The translations under genes were made by a program, and so were the position numbers. Under the pieces are notes generated by a model. It worked only from the letters and a program-made list of their open reading frames with translations, did no database searches and was not told the DNA's origin. A stretch of DNA of 64,000 bases from Fen-999 sp044220545 (lineage in GTDB: Bacteria > Pseudomonadota > Gammaproteobacteria > Burkholderiales > Rhodocyclaceae): contig JBGAQX010000029.1 of the NCBI GenBank assembly GCA_044220545.1, positions 1 through 64,000 of the forward strand, in the 5' to 3' direction. Below, piece by piece: positions 15,688-27,874 of the stretch (within the stretch, counting starts at the first letter, position 1; each line of letters opens with the position of its first letter).

Positions 15688-16689
15688 ATGAGTGAAGTCG
15701 CCATGCGCCGGGCGGCCTGGCTGCTGGCCGGCCTGGTGCTGCCGCTGATCCTCGGCCTGCATCTGCTGCCGGCCCTGCTGGCGGGTTTATTGCTCTACGA
15801 ACTGGTGCATCTGACCGCGCCGCTGTTGGCCGGCCGGCTGACCAGCCAGCGCGCCAAACTCGCCGCCGTGGCCTTTCTGACCGCGTTGATGGTCGGCGCG
15901 GTGACGCTGGGCGTGGCCGGCGCGGCGGCCTTCTTCCGCAGCGATGCCGGCAGCCTGCCGGCGCTGGCCGCCAAGATGGCCGAGATCCTGGAAAACTCGC
16001 GCGCGTCGCTGCCGAACTGGCTGGTGGCGTGGCTACCCACCAATGCCGAAGCCCTCAAGGACACGGCGGTGCATTGGTTGCGCAGCCACGGCGGCGAATT
16101 GCAACTGGCCGGCAAGGAAGCCGCGCGCACCGTTGCCCATATTCTGATCGGCCTGGTGGTCGGCGCGATGCTCGCCCTGCGCGAGGCCACGGTCGCCGAA
16201 GCCATGCGGCCGCTGGCGGCGGCTTTGGCCGAGCGCGCCCGGCGGCTGGCGGAAGCCTTTCGGCGCATCGTGTTCGCCCAGGTGCGCATCTCCGCGGTGA
16301 ACACGGTGTTCACCGGAATCTACCTTGCGGCGGTGCTGCCGCTGTTCGGCATACAGTTGCCGCTGACCAAGACCATGATCGCCCTGACCTTCGCGGTCGG
16401 ACTGCTGCCGGTGATCGGCAACCTGATTTCCAACACCGTGATCGTGGTGGTCAGCCTGGCGCATTCGCCGCAGGTGGCGCTGGCCTCGCTGGCCTTCCTG
16501 GTCGTCATTCACAAGCTGGAATACTTCCTCAACGCCCGCATCGTCGGTGCCCAAATCTCCGCCAAGGCCTGGGAACTGCTGCTGGCCATGCTGGCGATGG
16601 AGGCCGCCTTCGGCCTGCCCGGCGTGATCGCCGCGCCGATCTACTACGCCTACCTGAAGGACGAGTTGAAGGACGCCGGGCTGGTTTAG
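15688..16689 (+). CDS. AI-2E family (PerM-type) membrane protein
   Basis: This 333-residue inner-membrane protein belongs to the AI-2E transporter family. It has paired N-terminal hydrophobic segments, a soluble stretch at about residues 85-150, and C-terminal helices including LPVIGNLISNTVIVVVSL and the family-typical NARIVGAQISAKAWELL. Members move diverse small molecules or ions; the autoinducer-2 label is generic. It begins 8 bases after ppk2. An ATG at 15703 is a possible alternative start. Its stop overlaps the convergent GGDEF/EAL gene by 4 bases. Confidence 0.85.
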   Translation: MSEVAMRRAAWLLAGLVLPLILGLHLLPALLAGLLLYELVHLTAPLLAGRLTSQRAKLAAVAFLTALMVGAVTLGVAGAAAFFRSDAGSLPALAAKMAEILENSRASLPNWLVAWLPTNAEALKDTAVHWLRSHGGELQLAGKEAARTVAHILIGLVVGAMLALREATVAEAMRPLAAALAERARRLAEAFRRIVFAQVRISAVNTVFTGIYLAAVLPLFGIQLPLTKTMIALTFAVGLLPVIGNLISNTVIVVVSLAHSPQVALASLAFLVVIHKLEYFLNARIVGAQISAKAWELLLAMLAMEAAFGLPGVIAAPIYYAYLKDELKDAGLV

Positions 16690-19517
16690 CGCGCCGCCAC
16701 CAGGGCGCGAAACGCCTCGGCCGGCATGGGTCGGCCGAAGTGGAAACCCTGGGCGTAATCGCAGCGCAGCAGGCGCAGATCGTGTGCCACCGCTTCGGTT
16801 TCCACACCCTCGGCGAGTACCGTGAGGTTGAGGCTCCTGGCCATCTGGATCACGGCGCGAACGATCGCCGCGTCATCTGGATCGGTGGTCAGGTCGTGCA
16901 CGAACGAGCGGTCGATCTTCAGCGTATCCACGGCAAAGCGCTTCAGGTAGGCGAGGCTCGAATAGCTGGTGCCGAAGTCGTCGATGGACAGGCGCACGCC
17001 GAGGTCCTTGAGGCGTCGGACGGTCGCCAGAACAGGGTCCGCGCCTTGCAGCAATATGGACTCGGTCAACTCCAGCTCCAGGGCCGCCGGATTGGCGCCG
17101 GCCCGACGCACGGCCCGTACGACGCTGTCTTCGACATTGCCACGCCGGAACTGGATCGCCGAGAGGTTGACCGACACGGACAGTTCGGTGTGGCCGGCGT
17201 CGTGCCAGCGGCGCAGTTCGCGGCAGGCCTCATCCAGCACCCATTGGCCGATGGGCACGATCAGGCCGCTCTCCTCGGCGACGGCGATGAAGCGGGCGGG
17301 CATGACCAGCCCCAGTTCGTGGCTGTTCCAGCGCAACAGCGCTTCGGCGCCGACAATCCGGTTGGCGGCGAGATCGACTATCGGCTGATAGTGGAGGACG
17401 AACTCACCGAGTTCCAGGCCGCGCCGGAGGCCGCTCTGGAGATCGAGCCGCTCCATGGCGTCGATGTTCATGCGCTCGCTGTAGTAGCGGAAGGCGTTGC
17501 GGCCGGCCTCCTTGGCGTGGTACATGGCGATGTCGGCCTTCTTGAGCAAGCGGTCGAAATCGCCGCCGTCCTCGGGAAAGACGGCAATACCCACCGAGCA
17601 GGAAATGGCGACCTCGTGGCCATCGAGCATGAACGGTTGCGCCAGACTGGCCAGGATGGCCTCGGCCACCCGGGTCACGACATCGTGCTCCTGCAAGTCG
17701 GTCAGTACCACCAGGAACTCATCGCCGCCCTGACGGCTGACGGTATCCATCTGGCGCACGCACTGTTGCAGGCGCCGCGCGGCATCCTGGAGCAGCAGGT
17801 CCCCCACCGGGTGCCCGAGGGAATCGTTGACGGCCTTGAATCGGTCCAGGTCGACGAACAACAGGGCCACGGCGCCGGACGCGCGCTGGCAGTGGGCGAT
17901 GGCCCGCTCCAGGCGATCCTTGAGCAGCACCCGGTTGGGCAGGTTGGTCAGCGGATCGTGGTGGGCCAGGTGCTCGATGCGCGCCTCGGCGGCCTTGCGC
18001 TCGCTGATGTCGGCGAAGATCGCCACATAGTGACTGACCCGGCCGCCGCCGTCCTTCAAGGTGGAGATCCCCAACCAGTTGGGATAGATCTCGCCATTGC
18101 TGCGCCGGTTCCAGATCTCGCCCCGCCAATGGCCGTTCTCCAGCAGGCTCCGCCACATGCGCTGATAGAAATCCGGATCGTGGCGATCCGAAGCGAGCAT
18201 CGACGGCGGCTGTCCGAGCACGTCGACCTGGGCATAGCCGGTCATTTCAGTGAAGGCCCGGTTCACGGAGACGATGCGGTTGTCGTGATCGGTGATCATG
18301 ATCGCCTCGCCGCTGTTCTCGAATACCTGGGCGGCGAGACGCAGCTTCTCCTCGGCACGGCGGCGGTCGGTATTGTCGCGCGTGGTGCCCTCGACACCGA
18401 CGACCTGGCCGTCGGCGTCGCGCATCCATTGCGCGTTGGCGAGCACCCAGACCTCGCGGCCGTCGCGGTGGCGCAGTACACCCTCGTAGCCGGATATCCT
18501 GCCGCCGGACCGGTCTAGCGCCCCCAGGAAGGCCTCCCGATCCCCGGGATTCACATACAGGTCGGCCAGCTTGCGGCCCAGCATCCGCTCGGGGGGCCAG
18601 CCGAGCAGTTGCTCGCAGGATCGGGACAGCCGGACCAGCCGCCCTTCCTTGTCCGTCCGGTAGTAGGTGTCCTGCATGTTGTCGAGGATGCGCTGTAGTT
18701 CACGCTCCGATTCGGCCACCGCCCGTTCCGCCTCGACCACCGTGGTCAGGTCGGTGATGAAGCCGAAGGAACCGACGGTCTGGCCGCTGTCGTCCCGGTG
18801 GGTGGTGTTGTTGAGCAGGATCGGAAACGTCGTGCCGTTCTTGCGCCGGGCGGTCAGTTGGTAGCGTCGATGTTCGGTCGCCTCGATGCGGCCCATCTGC
18901 GCCAGCAATTCGTCGCGGCTCTCGTCGGTGATGAAATCCAGCGGCGTCTTGCCGATGAACTCCTCCCGGCGGTAGCCGAAGAGCCGGCAGAGGGTGTCAT
19001 TGACCTCGACGAAGCGCCGGTTGATGTCGATGGTGAAGAAGCCATCGACCGCATTGTCGATGACGTCCTTGTGCAGCAGGGCGATGTCATGCAGCGCCTG
19101 TTCCGCCCGCCGGACTTCGCTGAGGTCGCGGGCGATGCCGACGTAGCACGGCTGGTCCTGCCCGGGCACCTCATAGGCGCGCACCTCGACCGGAATCAGG
19201 TCGCCATTCTTGCACCGGTGGGTCGTTTCCAGCAGGCACAGGCCGCCGGCCATGGCTTGCCGCCACGCCAGCCAGTCGTCTTCGCCGCCAAAGGCGGCCG
19301 AGACTTGCCAGATGAACAGATCGCGCACTTCGCCCAGGGTGTAGCCGAGCAAGCGGCAGCCGCGGTCGTTGGCGTCGAGGATGATGCCGGTAGGGCCATC
19401 CACCAGATAGACGCCATCGGCGATATGGTCGAGAACCCCGCCCAGCACCATCAGGCGCTGAAAGTCTTCCGCCGGCGGCGCGCCGGGAAGCTGGCAGGAA
19501 TCCGGTGGTGCTGTCAT
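16686..19517 (-). CDS. Multi-PAS GGDEF-EAL cyclic-di-GMP signalling protein
   Basis: This 943-residue cytoplasmic sensor has about four PAS domains (roughly 28-140, 150-265, 270-390, 395-510), a GGDEF domain with intact GGDEF and an RQMD inhibitory site five residues upstream, and an EAL domain with EALLRW, ELTES, IDDFGTSYSSLAYLKRF and AEGVET. Both synthesis and hydrolysis of c-di-GMP look possible. No membrane segment is seen, so the PAS domains probably sense cytoplasmic redox, gas or ligand signals. It lies 45 bases downstream of the aldolase on the same strand. Confidence 0.9.
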   Translation of the reverse strand: MTAPPDSCQLPGAPPAEDFQRLMVLGGVLDHIADGVYLVDGPTGIILDANDRGCRLLGYTLGEVRDLFIWQVSAAFGGEDDWLAWRQAMAGGLCLLETTHRCKNGDLIPVEVRAYEVPGQDQPCYVGIARDLSEVRRAEQALHDIALLHKDVIDNAVDGFFTIDINRRFVEVNDTLCRLFGYRREEFIGKTPLDFITDESRDELLAQMGRIEATEHRRYQLTARRKNGTTFPILLNNTTHRDDSGQTVGSFGFITDLTTVVEAERAVAESERELQRILDNMQDTYYRTDKEGRLVRLSRSCEQLLGWPPERMLGRKLADLYVNPGDREAFLGALDRSGGRISGYEGVLRHRDGREVWVLANAQWMRDADGQVVGVEGTTRDNTDRRRAEEKLRLAAQVFENSGEAIMITDHDNRIVSVNRAFTEMTGYAQVDVLGQPPSMLASDRHDPDFYQRMWRSLLENGHWRGEIWNRRSNGEIYPNWLGISTLKDGGGRVSHYVAIFADISERKAAEARIEHLAHHDPLTNLPNRVLLKDRLERAIAHCQRASGAVALLFVDLDRFKAVNDSLGHPVGDLLLQDAARRLQQCVRQMDTVSRQGGDEFLVVLTDLQEHDVVTRVAEAILASLAQPFMLDGHEVAISCSVGIAVFPEDGGDFDRLLKKADIAMYHAKEAGRNAFRYYSERMNIDAMERLDLQSGLRRGLELGEFVLHYQPIVDLAANRIVGAEALLRWNSHELGLVMPARFIAVAEESGLIVPIGQWVLDEACRELRRWHDAGHTELSVSVNLSAIQFRRGNVEDSVVRAVRRAGANPAALELELTESILLQGADPVLATVRRLKDLGVRLSIDDFGTSYSSLAYLKRFAVDTLKIDRSFVHDLTTDPDDAAIVRAVIQMARSLNLTVLAEGVETEAVAHDLRLLRCDYAQGFHFGRPMPAEAFRALVAAR

Positions 19518-19562
19518 GGCGGCGGCCCGAAGCGGCGACCGGCCGATAGTACCAAACTCCGC

Positions 19563-20213
19563 TCAGCGCTCGGGCGCGTCCTGGCGGCCGTAGTCGCGGA
19601 ACTTGACCAGCACGCGGGCCACTTCATCGTCGGCCAGCAAGCGCGGCTGGCCGATCTGCAACACCCGCCAGTACTGCTCGCAGAGCGTTTCCAGTTCGAC
19701 CGCCAGCGCCAGGGCCTCGTCAAGGTCGCCGCCAAACACCACCATGCCGTGGTGGGCCATCAGGCAACCGTTGCGCCCGGCCAGGGCGGCGACGACGGCG
19801 TCGGAAAGTTCCTGGCTGCCGAAGGTGGCGTAGTCGGCGCAGCGCACATCCTTGCCACCGAAGCGGGCCACCATGTAATGGAAGGGCGGAACCGCAAAAC
19901 CCATGCAGGCGAGGCTGACGGCGAACGGCGAATGGGCATGAACTATGGCGCCCGCTTCCGGCCGGGCGGCATAGATGTCGCGATGGAAACGCCACTCGGA
20001 GGAAGGCTTGCGCCGGCCGGCGACGCGGCCATCGAGGCCGACGAACACCATGTCGCCGTCGTCGCAGGCATCGTAGGCCATGCCGGTCGGCGTGATGAGG
20101 AAGCCGTCGTCGTGTCGGGCGCTGACGTTGCCGGCGGCGCCGCGATTGATGCCACAGGCATTCATGGCGCGGGCGGTGGCGAGCACCGCCGACTTGCGGA
20201 CGCCCGAATTCAT
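19563..20213 (-). CDS. Class II aldolase, probably methylthioribulose-1-phosphate-related
   Basis: This 216-residue class II aldolase/adducin-fold enzyme carries GNVSARHDDGFLITPTGM, the metal site IVHAHSPFAVSLA and LMAHHGMVVFGGDLDEA. Its ATG overlaps the mtnA stop (ATGA). The product of MtnA is 5-methylthioribulose 1-phosphate. It could be dehydrated by MtnB, which has the same fold, or cleaved by an Ald2-type aldolase to DHAP and methylthioacetaldehyde. No mtnC, mtnD or mtnE lies nearby, which favours the aldolase route, but this is not decisive. The sugar-phosphate context is secure; the exact reaction is not. Confidence 0.75.
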   Translation of the reverse strand: MNSGVRKSAVLATARAMNACGINRGAAGNVSARHDDGFLITPTGMAYDACDDGDMVFVGLDGRVAGRRKPSSEWRFHRDIYAARPEAGAIVHAHSPFAVSLACMGFAVPPFHYMVARFGGKDVRCADYATFGSQELSDAVVAALAGRNGCLMAHHGMVVFGGDLDEALALAVELETLCEQYWRVLQIGQPRLLADDEVARVLVKFRDYGRQDAPER

Positions 20214-21186
20214 CGGCTGACGGCGCCCAGGCCGGTGGCCGGAAAGACGCCCTGCTCGGTGATGATGCCGGCGATCAGCGCCGCCGGCGTCACATCGAAC
20301 GCCGGGTTGGCGACCGGCACGGCGCCGGCGCCAAGCTCCGCGCCGTCGCGTTCCTCGATGGGAATGGCGGCACCCGAGTTGCAGGCAAAGTCGATGGTCG
20401 ACACCGGCGCGGCGACGTAGAACGGCACGCCGTGTTCGCGCGCCGCCAGCGCCTTGAGGTAGGTGCCGACCTTGTTGGCGGTGTCGCCGTTGGCGGCGAT
20501 GCGATCGGCGCCGACGATGACGATATCCACGACGCCCCGCATCATCAGCAGCCCGGCGGCGTTGTCGGCGATCAGCGTATGGGCGATGCCGGCCTGGTCG
20601 AGCTCCCATGCGGTCAGCAAGCCCTGGTTACGCGGCCGCGTCTCGGAAACCCAGACATGGACATCGATCCCGGCGTTGTGGGCGGCATAGATGGGCGCGA
20701 TGGCCGTGCCGTGGGCAACCGTGGCCAGCCAGCCGGCATTGCAGTGGGTCATCGCCTGGACCGGGCGCCGACCGCCCAGCTCCAGCAGGGACCGACCGTG
20801 TTCGCCGATGGCTGCGTTGGCGGCCTCGTCCTCGCGGGCGATGGCGCGGGCCTCGGCCCAGGCGGCCGTTGCCTGCCCGGCGATCGGCAGCGGGGCGAGG
20901 ACGGTATTCATGCGATCGAGCGCCCAACGGAGATTGACCGCCGTGGGCCGGGTGGCGGCCAGGGTGGCGATGGCGGTGGCCAGCGCCACCCCTTGGCGCA
21001 GGGCAATGGCCAATCCATAGGCCGCCGTGGCGCCAATCAACGGCGCACCGCGCACTTGCATGACACGAATCGCCTCGGCCGCCTGGTCCAGCGTGACCAG
21101 GCGAACGAAGGCGATCTCGCGGGGCAGGCGCGTCTGGTCGAGGATGACCACACCGTCGCCGTCCTCGGCGATGGTGCGCAATCCGC

Positions 21187-21190
<4 letters not shown>
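20210..21190 (-). CDS. mtnA: S-methyl-5-thioribose-1-phosphate isomerase MtnA
   Basis: This 326-residue isomerase converts methylthioribose 1-phosphate to methylthioribulose 1-phosphate in methionine salvage. Family blocks are visible: IRVMQVRGAPLIGATAAYGL, MTHCNAGWLAT, VIVGADRIAANGDTANKVGT and GVPFYVAAPVSTIDF. The start codon is TTG, overlapping the secA stop as TTGA, so translation is probably coupled to secA. mtnP or mtnK, which supply its substrate, are not in the window. Confidence 0.93.
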
Positions 21191-23922
<2,732 letters not shown>

Positions 23923-23953
23923 GGGCTGGCCGCCTTAAATGGGCAAAGCGGCT

Positions 23954-23962
23954 ATTTTAGCA
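23954..23962 (-). promoter_or_regulatory. Possible extended -10 promoter of secA
   Basis: On the minus strand TGC-TAAAAT is an extended -10 element. It places transcription start at about 23947, 25 bases before the secA ATG. No clear -35 is seen. The element lies in the 99-base gap between the M23 peptidase and secA. Confidence 0.35.
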
Positions 23963-24021
23963 TGCGAGATGTCCCCGCTCTCCCTCTCGTCGCCGCCGCG
24001 CCGCGCGACCGGCGCGGACAA

Positions 24022-24969
24022 TCAATGCCGATGCGCGAGCTTGCCACCGCTGGCTTGGGCGGCTTGCAGGAACCGATTGGGGTTTTGGGGAATACCCTTG
24101 ACGCGCACCTCGAAGTGCAGATGCGGTCCCGTGCTGCGCCCGGAGTTGCCAACTTCCGAGACGATCTGGCCGCGCTTTACCAGGGCACCAAGCTGGACCA
24201 GGATCCGCGAATTGTGGGCATAGCGGGTCACCAGGTCGTTGCCATGGTCGATATCCAGGACATGACCATACTCCGGGTGCCTCTCGGCGGCAATGACGAT
24301 GCCGGCGGCGGCGGCCCTGACCGGCGTGCCGGTATCGGCGGAAAAATCGACCCCCTCGTGCATGCCGCGTTCGCCCGTGATCGGATCAACCCGCCAGCCA
24401 AAGCTGGAACTGTTCCAACCGGAATCCAAGGGCAGGGAAGTGGGCAACTGATTCTGGCGGATGCGCTCGTCAAGCAACTGGTTCTCCAGGAATGACAGCG
24501 CGTCGGCCTTGGCCTCGACCTGGAGCGAAAGGCTCTCCAACGCCTTGCTCAGGTCGTCGGCCGACAGCGGCACGGGCTGAATCAATGGACCGCCGCGACC
24601 ACCCTTGCCGGCGGTGGCCACGCCGAGCTCATGCGGCTTGACGCCGACCAGGCCCGCGAGGCGCTCGCCCATGGAATCCAGGCGCATCAGCTGGGCCTGC
24701 ATTTCACCGAGCCTGACCGCCATTGCGTTGAGGTTCTCGCGAACGAATTGATGGCTGACCCGATTTTCCTCGGCGTTCGCGGCTTGCAGCAGTTCCTGCA
24801 CGAACGGCAGGCGGAGGTCGGCCGCGTGCCGCACGGTGACATAGGAGAACAGCGACGACAACCCGATCACCGTGGCCATCAGCGTGGCGGTGGCCATGAA
24901 CAAGTGCCGCCAAGTCAAGACAATGGTCTTCGCCGTTGTCAGTCGATCGGAGACGAGAATAATATGCAC
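24022..24969 (-). CDS. M23 family metallopeptidase (LytM type)
   Basis: This 315-residue cell-envelope protein has one N-terminal membrane segment (about residues 23-45), a helical coiled-coil region (60-175) and a C-terminal M23 domain with zinc-site motifs GMHEGVDFSADTGTPV and STGPHLHFEVRVKG. It would cut peptidoglycan cross-links or activate amidases in the periplasm. The start is GTG at 24969 because AGAAGGAG lies just upstream. It is divergent from dciA, with only 28 bases between the starts. Confidence 0.9.
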   Translation of the reverse strand: MHIILVSDRLTTAKTIVLTWRHLFMATATLMATVIGLSSLFSYVTVRHAADLRLPFVQELLQAANAEENRVSHQFVRENLNAMAVRLGEMQAQLMRLDSMGERLAGLVGVKPHELGVATAGKGGRGGPLIQPVPLSADDLSKALESLSLQVEAKADALSFLENQLLDERIRQNQLPTSLPLDSGWNSSSFGWRVDPITGERGMHEGVDFSADTGTPVRAAAAGIVIAAERHPEYGHVLDIDHGNDLVTRYAHNSRILVQLGALVKRGQIVSEVGNSGRSTGPHLHFEVRVKGIPQNPNRFLQAAQASGGKLAHRH

Positions 24970-24997
24970 GTCCCTACTCCTTCTAGTCAGTGCCGAC

Positions 24998-25447
24998 ATG
25001 CGACCCATGCGAACCAAGCTACGTAGTGCCCGTAGCGTGGAAGACTGCCTGATGGCCGACGCCGAGCTTGCCCGGCTTTCCGGCCACGCGCGGCGCCTGT
25101 TGGGCTTGCAGCGTGCTTTCGAATCCGCCACGCCGCTTGCGCGACAGTCGCGGGTTGCCAACTATAAGTTGGGGAGAATCGTCATTTACGCCGCGAACGG
25201 CGCGGTCGCCGCCAAACTCAGGCAAATGGAACCTCGCCTGGCGGCTTTATTTCGTTCAGAGGCGACGGAGGTTACCGGAATCGATATCCGGGTGCAACCC
25301 GGCACCGACAATCGCCCAACCCCGGCCAAAAGAACCCCGACTGGAATTGGCGATCAGCAGAAGCAGGCGCTTACATTGCTCGCGGATGGCCTTCCGGAGG
25401 GCTCGGCCCTGAAGGCGGCCTTGGCCCGATTGGTGAATCAGTCCTGA
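24998..25447 (+). CDS. dciA: DciA family (DUF721) replicative helicase loader
   Basis: This 149-residue protein has the DUF721 N-terminal domain, with the usual strand block VANYKLGRIVIYAANGAVAA and KLRQMEPRLAALFR, plus a flexible C-terminus. DciA loads or assists the DnaB helicase in bacteria lacking DnaC. Placement between lpxC and the M23/secA genes is the normal betaproteobacterial arrangement. The start could be 24998 or 25007. Sequence identity to the family looks modest by eye, so position adds much of the support. Confidence 0.75.
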   Translation: MRPMRTKLRSARSVEDCLMADAELARLSGHARRLLGLQRAFESATPLARQSRVANYKLGRIVIYAANGAVAAKLRQMEPRLAALFRSEATEVTGIDIRVQPGTDNRPTPAKRTPTGIGDQQKQALTLLADGLPEGSALKAALARLVNQS

Positions 25448-25455
25448 CTGTTGGA

Positions 25456-25638
25456 CTACAGAACGATTGCGCGCTCGAGAAACATCAGCGCCAGCACGAC
25501 CAGGGCGAAGATCAGCGCGTACTTGGCGACCCGACCGGACAAGCGCAGGTAGCGCCTGTCGCCGGAAAACAGATAGGCAAGGATCCCCGCGCCGATGGTG
25601 ATGGCCGTCAGGACGCCGACGATGCGCAGCAGCAGCAT
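25456..25638 (-). CDS. Small two-helix membrane protein downstream of lpxC
   Basis: This 60-residue protein has two hydrophobic helices (about 5-25 and 38-58) joined by a basic loop GDRRYLRLSGRVAK. Its ATG shares one base with the lpxC stop (TGATG), implying coupled translation. It is convergent with dciA, with stops 8 bases apart. I cannot name a function. Confidence 0.65.
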   Translation of the reverse strand: MLLLRIVGVLTAITIGAGILAYLFSGDRRYLRLSGRVAKYALIFALVVLALMFLERAIVL

Positions 25639-26552
25639 CAGGCGAGTTGCGGATAGAGGCGGAGAACGGCCCCCGGTGCCTCTTCACTACGATTGAAGGA
25701 CACCAGCTCCCACGCCGTGGCGTCGGCCAGCAAGGCCCGCAGCAACTGGTTGTTCAAGGCATGGCCGGACTTGTGGGCGGAAAACGCGCCCAACAGCGGA
25801 TGGCCGGCCAGGTACAGGTCGCCGATGGCGTCCAGCACCTTATGACGGACGAACTCGTCGGGAAGACGCAAGCCTTCGGCATTGAGCACCCGGTATTCGT
25901 CCATCACGATGGCGTTGTCCAGGCTGCCGCCCAGGGCCAGGCCCTGGGCACGCAGCGCCTCGACATCCTGAGTAAATCCAAAGGTGCGGGCCCGGGCGAT
26001 ATCGCGAATGTAGGACTCGTCGGCGAAGTCCATCTCGACGCGCGTGCCGGACTGGTCGACGGCCGGATGATTGAACAGGATCGAAAACGAGAGACGGAAA
26101 CCGTCGTAAGGTTCCAGGCGCGCCCATTTGTCGCCGTCACGGACCTCGACCGTCTTGCGGATGCGAATGAACTGCTTCGCCGCGTTCTGTTCCTCGATGC
26201 CGGCGGACTTGAGCAGGAAGACGAACGGGCCCGCGGACCCATCCATGATCGGCAATTCGGCGGCGTCGACGTCGACGTAGAGATTGTCGATGCCCAGGCC
26301 GGCCAGCGCCGACATCAGATGCTCGACGGTACTCAACTTGACGCCGTCCCTTTCCAGGCAGGAGGCCATGCGCGTGTCGCCGACGCTGTAAGGGTCGGCC
26401 TTCAACTCAACGGGCGGCTCGAGATCGACCCGCCGGAACACGATGCCCGTGTCGGCGGCCGCCGGGCGGAGCGCCAGGGTCACCTTGACGCCGGAATGCA
26501 GACCGACGCCGGTGGCGCGAATGATCGCTTTGAGGGTGCGCTGCTTGAGCAT
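25638..26552 (-). CDS. lpxC: UDP-3-O-acyl-N-acetylglucosamine deacetylase LpxC
   Basis: This 304-residue zinc enzyme carries out the committed step of lipid A synthesis. The opening MLKQRTLKAIIRATGVGLHS fixes the start. The zinc site is visible as STVEHLMSAL (His78), RHKVLDAIGDLYLAG near residues 235-250, and the catalytic HKSGHALNN. It follows ftsZ on the same strand after a strong hairpin. A TAAAAT hexamer at 26598-26593 (minus) may be its own -10. Confidence 0.97.
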   Translation of the reverse strand: MLKQRTLKAIIRATGVGLHSGVKVTLALRPAAADTGIVFRRVDLEPPVELKADPYSVGDTRMASCLERDGVKLSTVEHLMSALAGLGIDNLYVDVDAAELPIMDGSAGPFVFLLKSAGIEEQNAAKQFIRIRKTVEVRDGDKWARLEPYDGFRLSFSILFNHPAVDQSGTRVEMDFADESYIRDIARARTFGFTQDVEALRAQGLALGGSLDNAIVMDEYRVLNAEGLRLPDEFVRHKVLDAIGDLYLAGHPLLGAFSAHKSGHALNNQLLRALLADATAWELVSFNRSEEAPGAVLRLYPQLA

Positions 26553-26630
26553 GGGGTGGCCAGTAGAATGAGACAGGATGCTGCGTGGCACAATTTTAGA
26601 CCAAAACAAAACGCCACGAAACGCCGCGGC

Positions 26631-26664
26631 GCCGCTCCGGGAGGAGGCGATCCCCCGGAGCGGC
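26631..26664 (-). terminator. Hairpin between ftsZ and lpxC
   Basis: GCCGCTCCGGG (26631-26641) pairs perfectly with CCCGGAGCGGC (26654-26664), an 11-bp stem with a 12-base loop starting 15 bases after the ftsZ stop. On the minus strand the T-rich stretch GTTTTGTTTTGG follows about 20 bases later, so the T tail is not adjacent. It may be a weak or partial terminator separating the dcw operon from lpxC. Confidence 0.45.
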
Positions 26665-26678
26665 GGCACGGCGGCCGT

Positions 26679-27845
26679 CTAGTCGGCCTGCTTGATCAGG
26701 AAGGCCGGGATGTCGTAACGGTCCATGCCGCTGTCAACCATCGCCTTGACGGCGGCGTTGCGGGTGCGATTGGGATGAAACACATCACCCAGCGCGGCGC
26801 CGCCGTCAAAGACCGGCGCGGCGACCGGTTCGCCGTAGATACGATCATCGGTGCCGGTGCGCAGGCCGTAGGTTTCCACCCGCTCGAGCTTGGGTTTGGC
26901 CACCTTGCCGCCCAGGCCGGTGGCGACGACCGTGACGCGCAATTGATCTTCCATGCCATCGTCGAAGACGGTGCCGAAGATCACCGTCGCCTCGGCATGG
27001 GTGTAGGCCTTGATGGTGCTCATGACGTCCTTGACCTCGCGCATGCCCAACTGCTTGCTGGCCGTGATGTTGACCAGCACGCCGCGCGCACCGGACAGTT
27101 CGACGCCTTCGAGCAGCGGGCTGGCCACGGCCGCCTCGGCGGCCAGACGGGCGCGATCCACGCCGGCGGCGCTGGCCGAACCCATCATGGCCTTGCCCAT
27201 TTCGCCCATGACGGTGCGCACGTCCTCGAAGTCGACGTTGACCAGGCCCGGCACGTTGATGATTTCGGCGATGCCGCCCACGGCGTTGCGCAGCACGTTG
27301 TCGGCCGCCTTGAACGCCTCGGTCATGCTGACGTCTTCGCCCAGCACTTCCATCAACCGTTCGTTGAGGATGATGATCAGCGCGTCGCAATACTGCTGCA
27401 ACTCGCCCAGGCCCTCTTCGGCCAGGCGCATGCGCTTGCCCTCGAACTCGAACGGCTTGGTGACGACCGCCACGGTCAGGATGTCCTTCTCGCGCGCGAC
27501 TTCGGCCACCACCGGCGCCGCGCCGGTACCGGTGCCACCGCCCATGCCGGCGGTGATGAACACCATGTGGGCGCCGTCGAGCGCCTCGGCGATGCGGGCC
27601 CGCTCCTTGAGGGCCAGATCGCGCGCCTTTTCCGGCTTGCCGCCCGCGCCCTGTCCGGGCCCGAGTTGCAGCTTGACGTCGGCCGTGGACAGATTCAGCG
27701 ACTGCGAATCCGTGTTGCAGCAGATGAACTCCACGCCCTGGACGCCTTCGCGGATCATGTGCTCGACCGCGTTGCCACCGGCGCCGCCGACGCCGATGAC
27801 CTTGATGACGGTGCCGTTGGGCTCCTTGTCGATGATTTCAAACAT
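26679..27845 (-). CDS. ftsZ: Cell division GTPase FtsZ
   Basis: This 388-residue tubulin-like GTPase forms the cytokinetic ring. Motifs are IGVGGAGGNAVEHMI, the GTP loop GGGTGTG at about 105-111, and the T7 loop segment NVDFEDVRTVM. The short variable linker ends in the conserved C-terminal peptide DIPAFLIKQAD, which binds FtsA and ZipA-like partners; FLIKQ replaces the more usual FLRKQ. A GGAGG site precedes the ATG. The gap to ftsA is 29 bases, one of the few non-overlapping junctions in the cluster. Confidence 0.98.
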   Translation of the reverse strand: MFEIIDKEPNGTVIKVIGVGGAGGNAVEHMIREGVQGVEFICCNTDSQSLNLSTADVKLQLGPGQGAGGKPEKARDLALKERARIAEALDGAHMVFITAGMGGGTGTGAAPVVAEVAREKDILTVAVVTKPFEFEGKRMRLAEEGLGELQQYCDALIIILNERLMEVLGEDVSMTEAFKAADNVLRNAVGGIAEIINVPGLVNVDFEDVRTVMGEMGKAMMGSASAAGVDRARLAAEAAVASPLLEGVELSGARGVLVNITASKQLGMREVKDVMSTIKAYTHAEATVIFGTVFDDGMEDQLRVTVVATGLGGKVAKPKLERVETYGLRTGTDDRIYGEPVAAPVFDGGAALGDVFHPNRTRNAAVKAMVDSGMDRYDIPAFLIKQAD

Positions 27846-27874
27846 GCTCGCCTCCTTGTTGTTGCGGTTGCAAA

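Noticed and set aside
16029..20420. Long plus-strand open frames opposite the GGDEF/EAL, aldolase and mtnA genes
   Set aside because: These are shadows of conserved minus-strand genes, with no domain content of their own.
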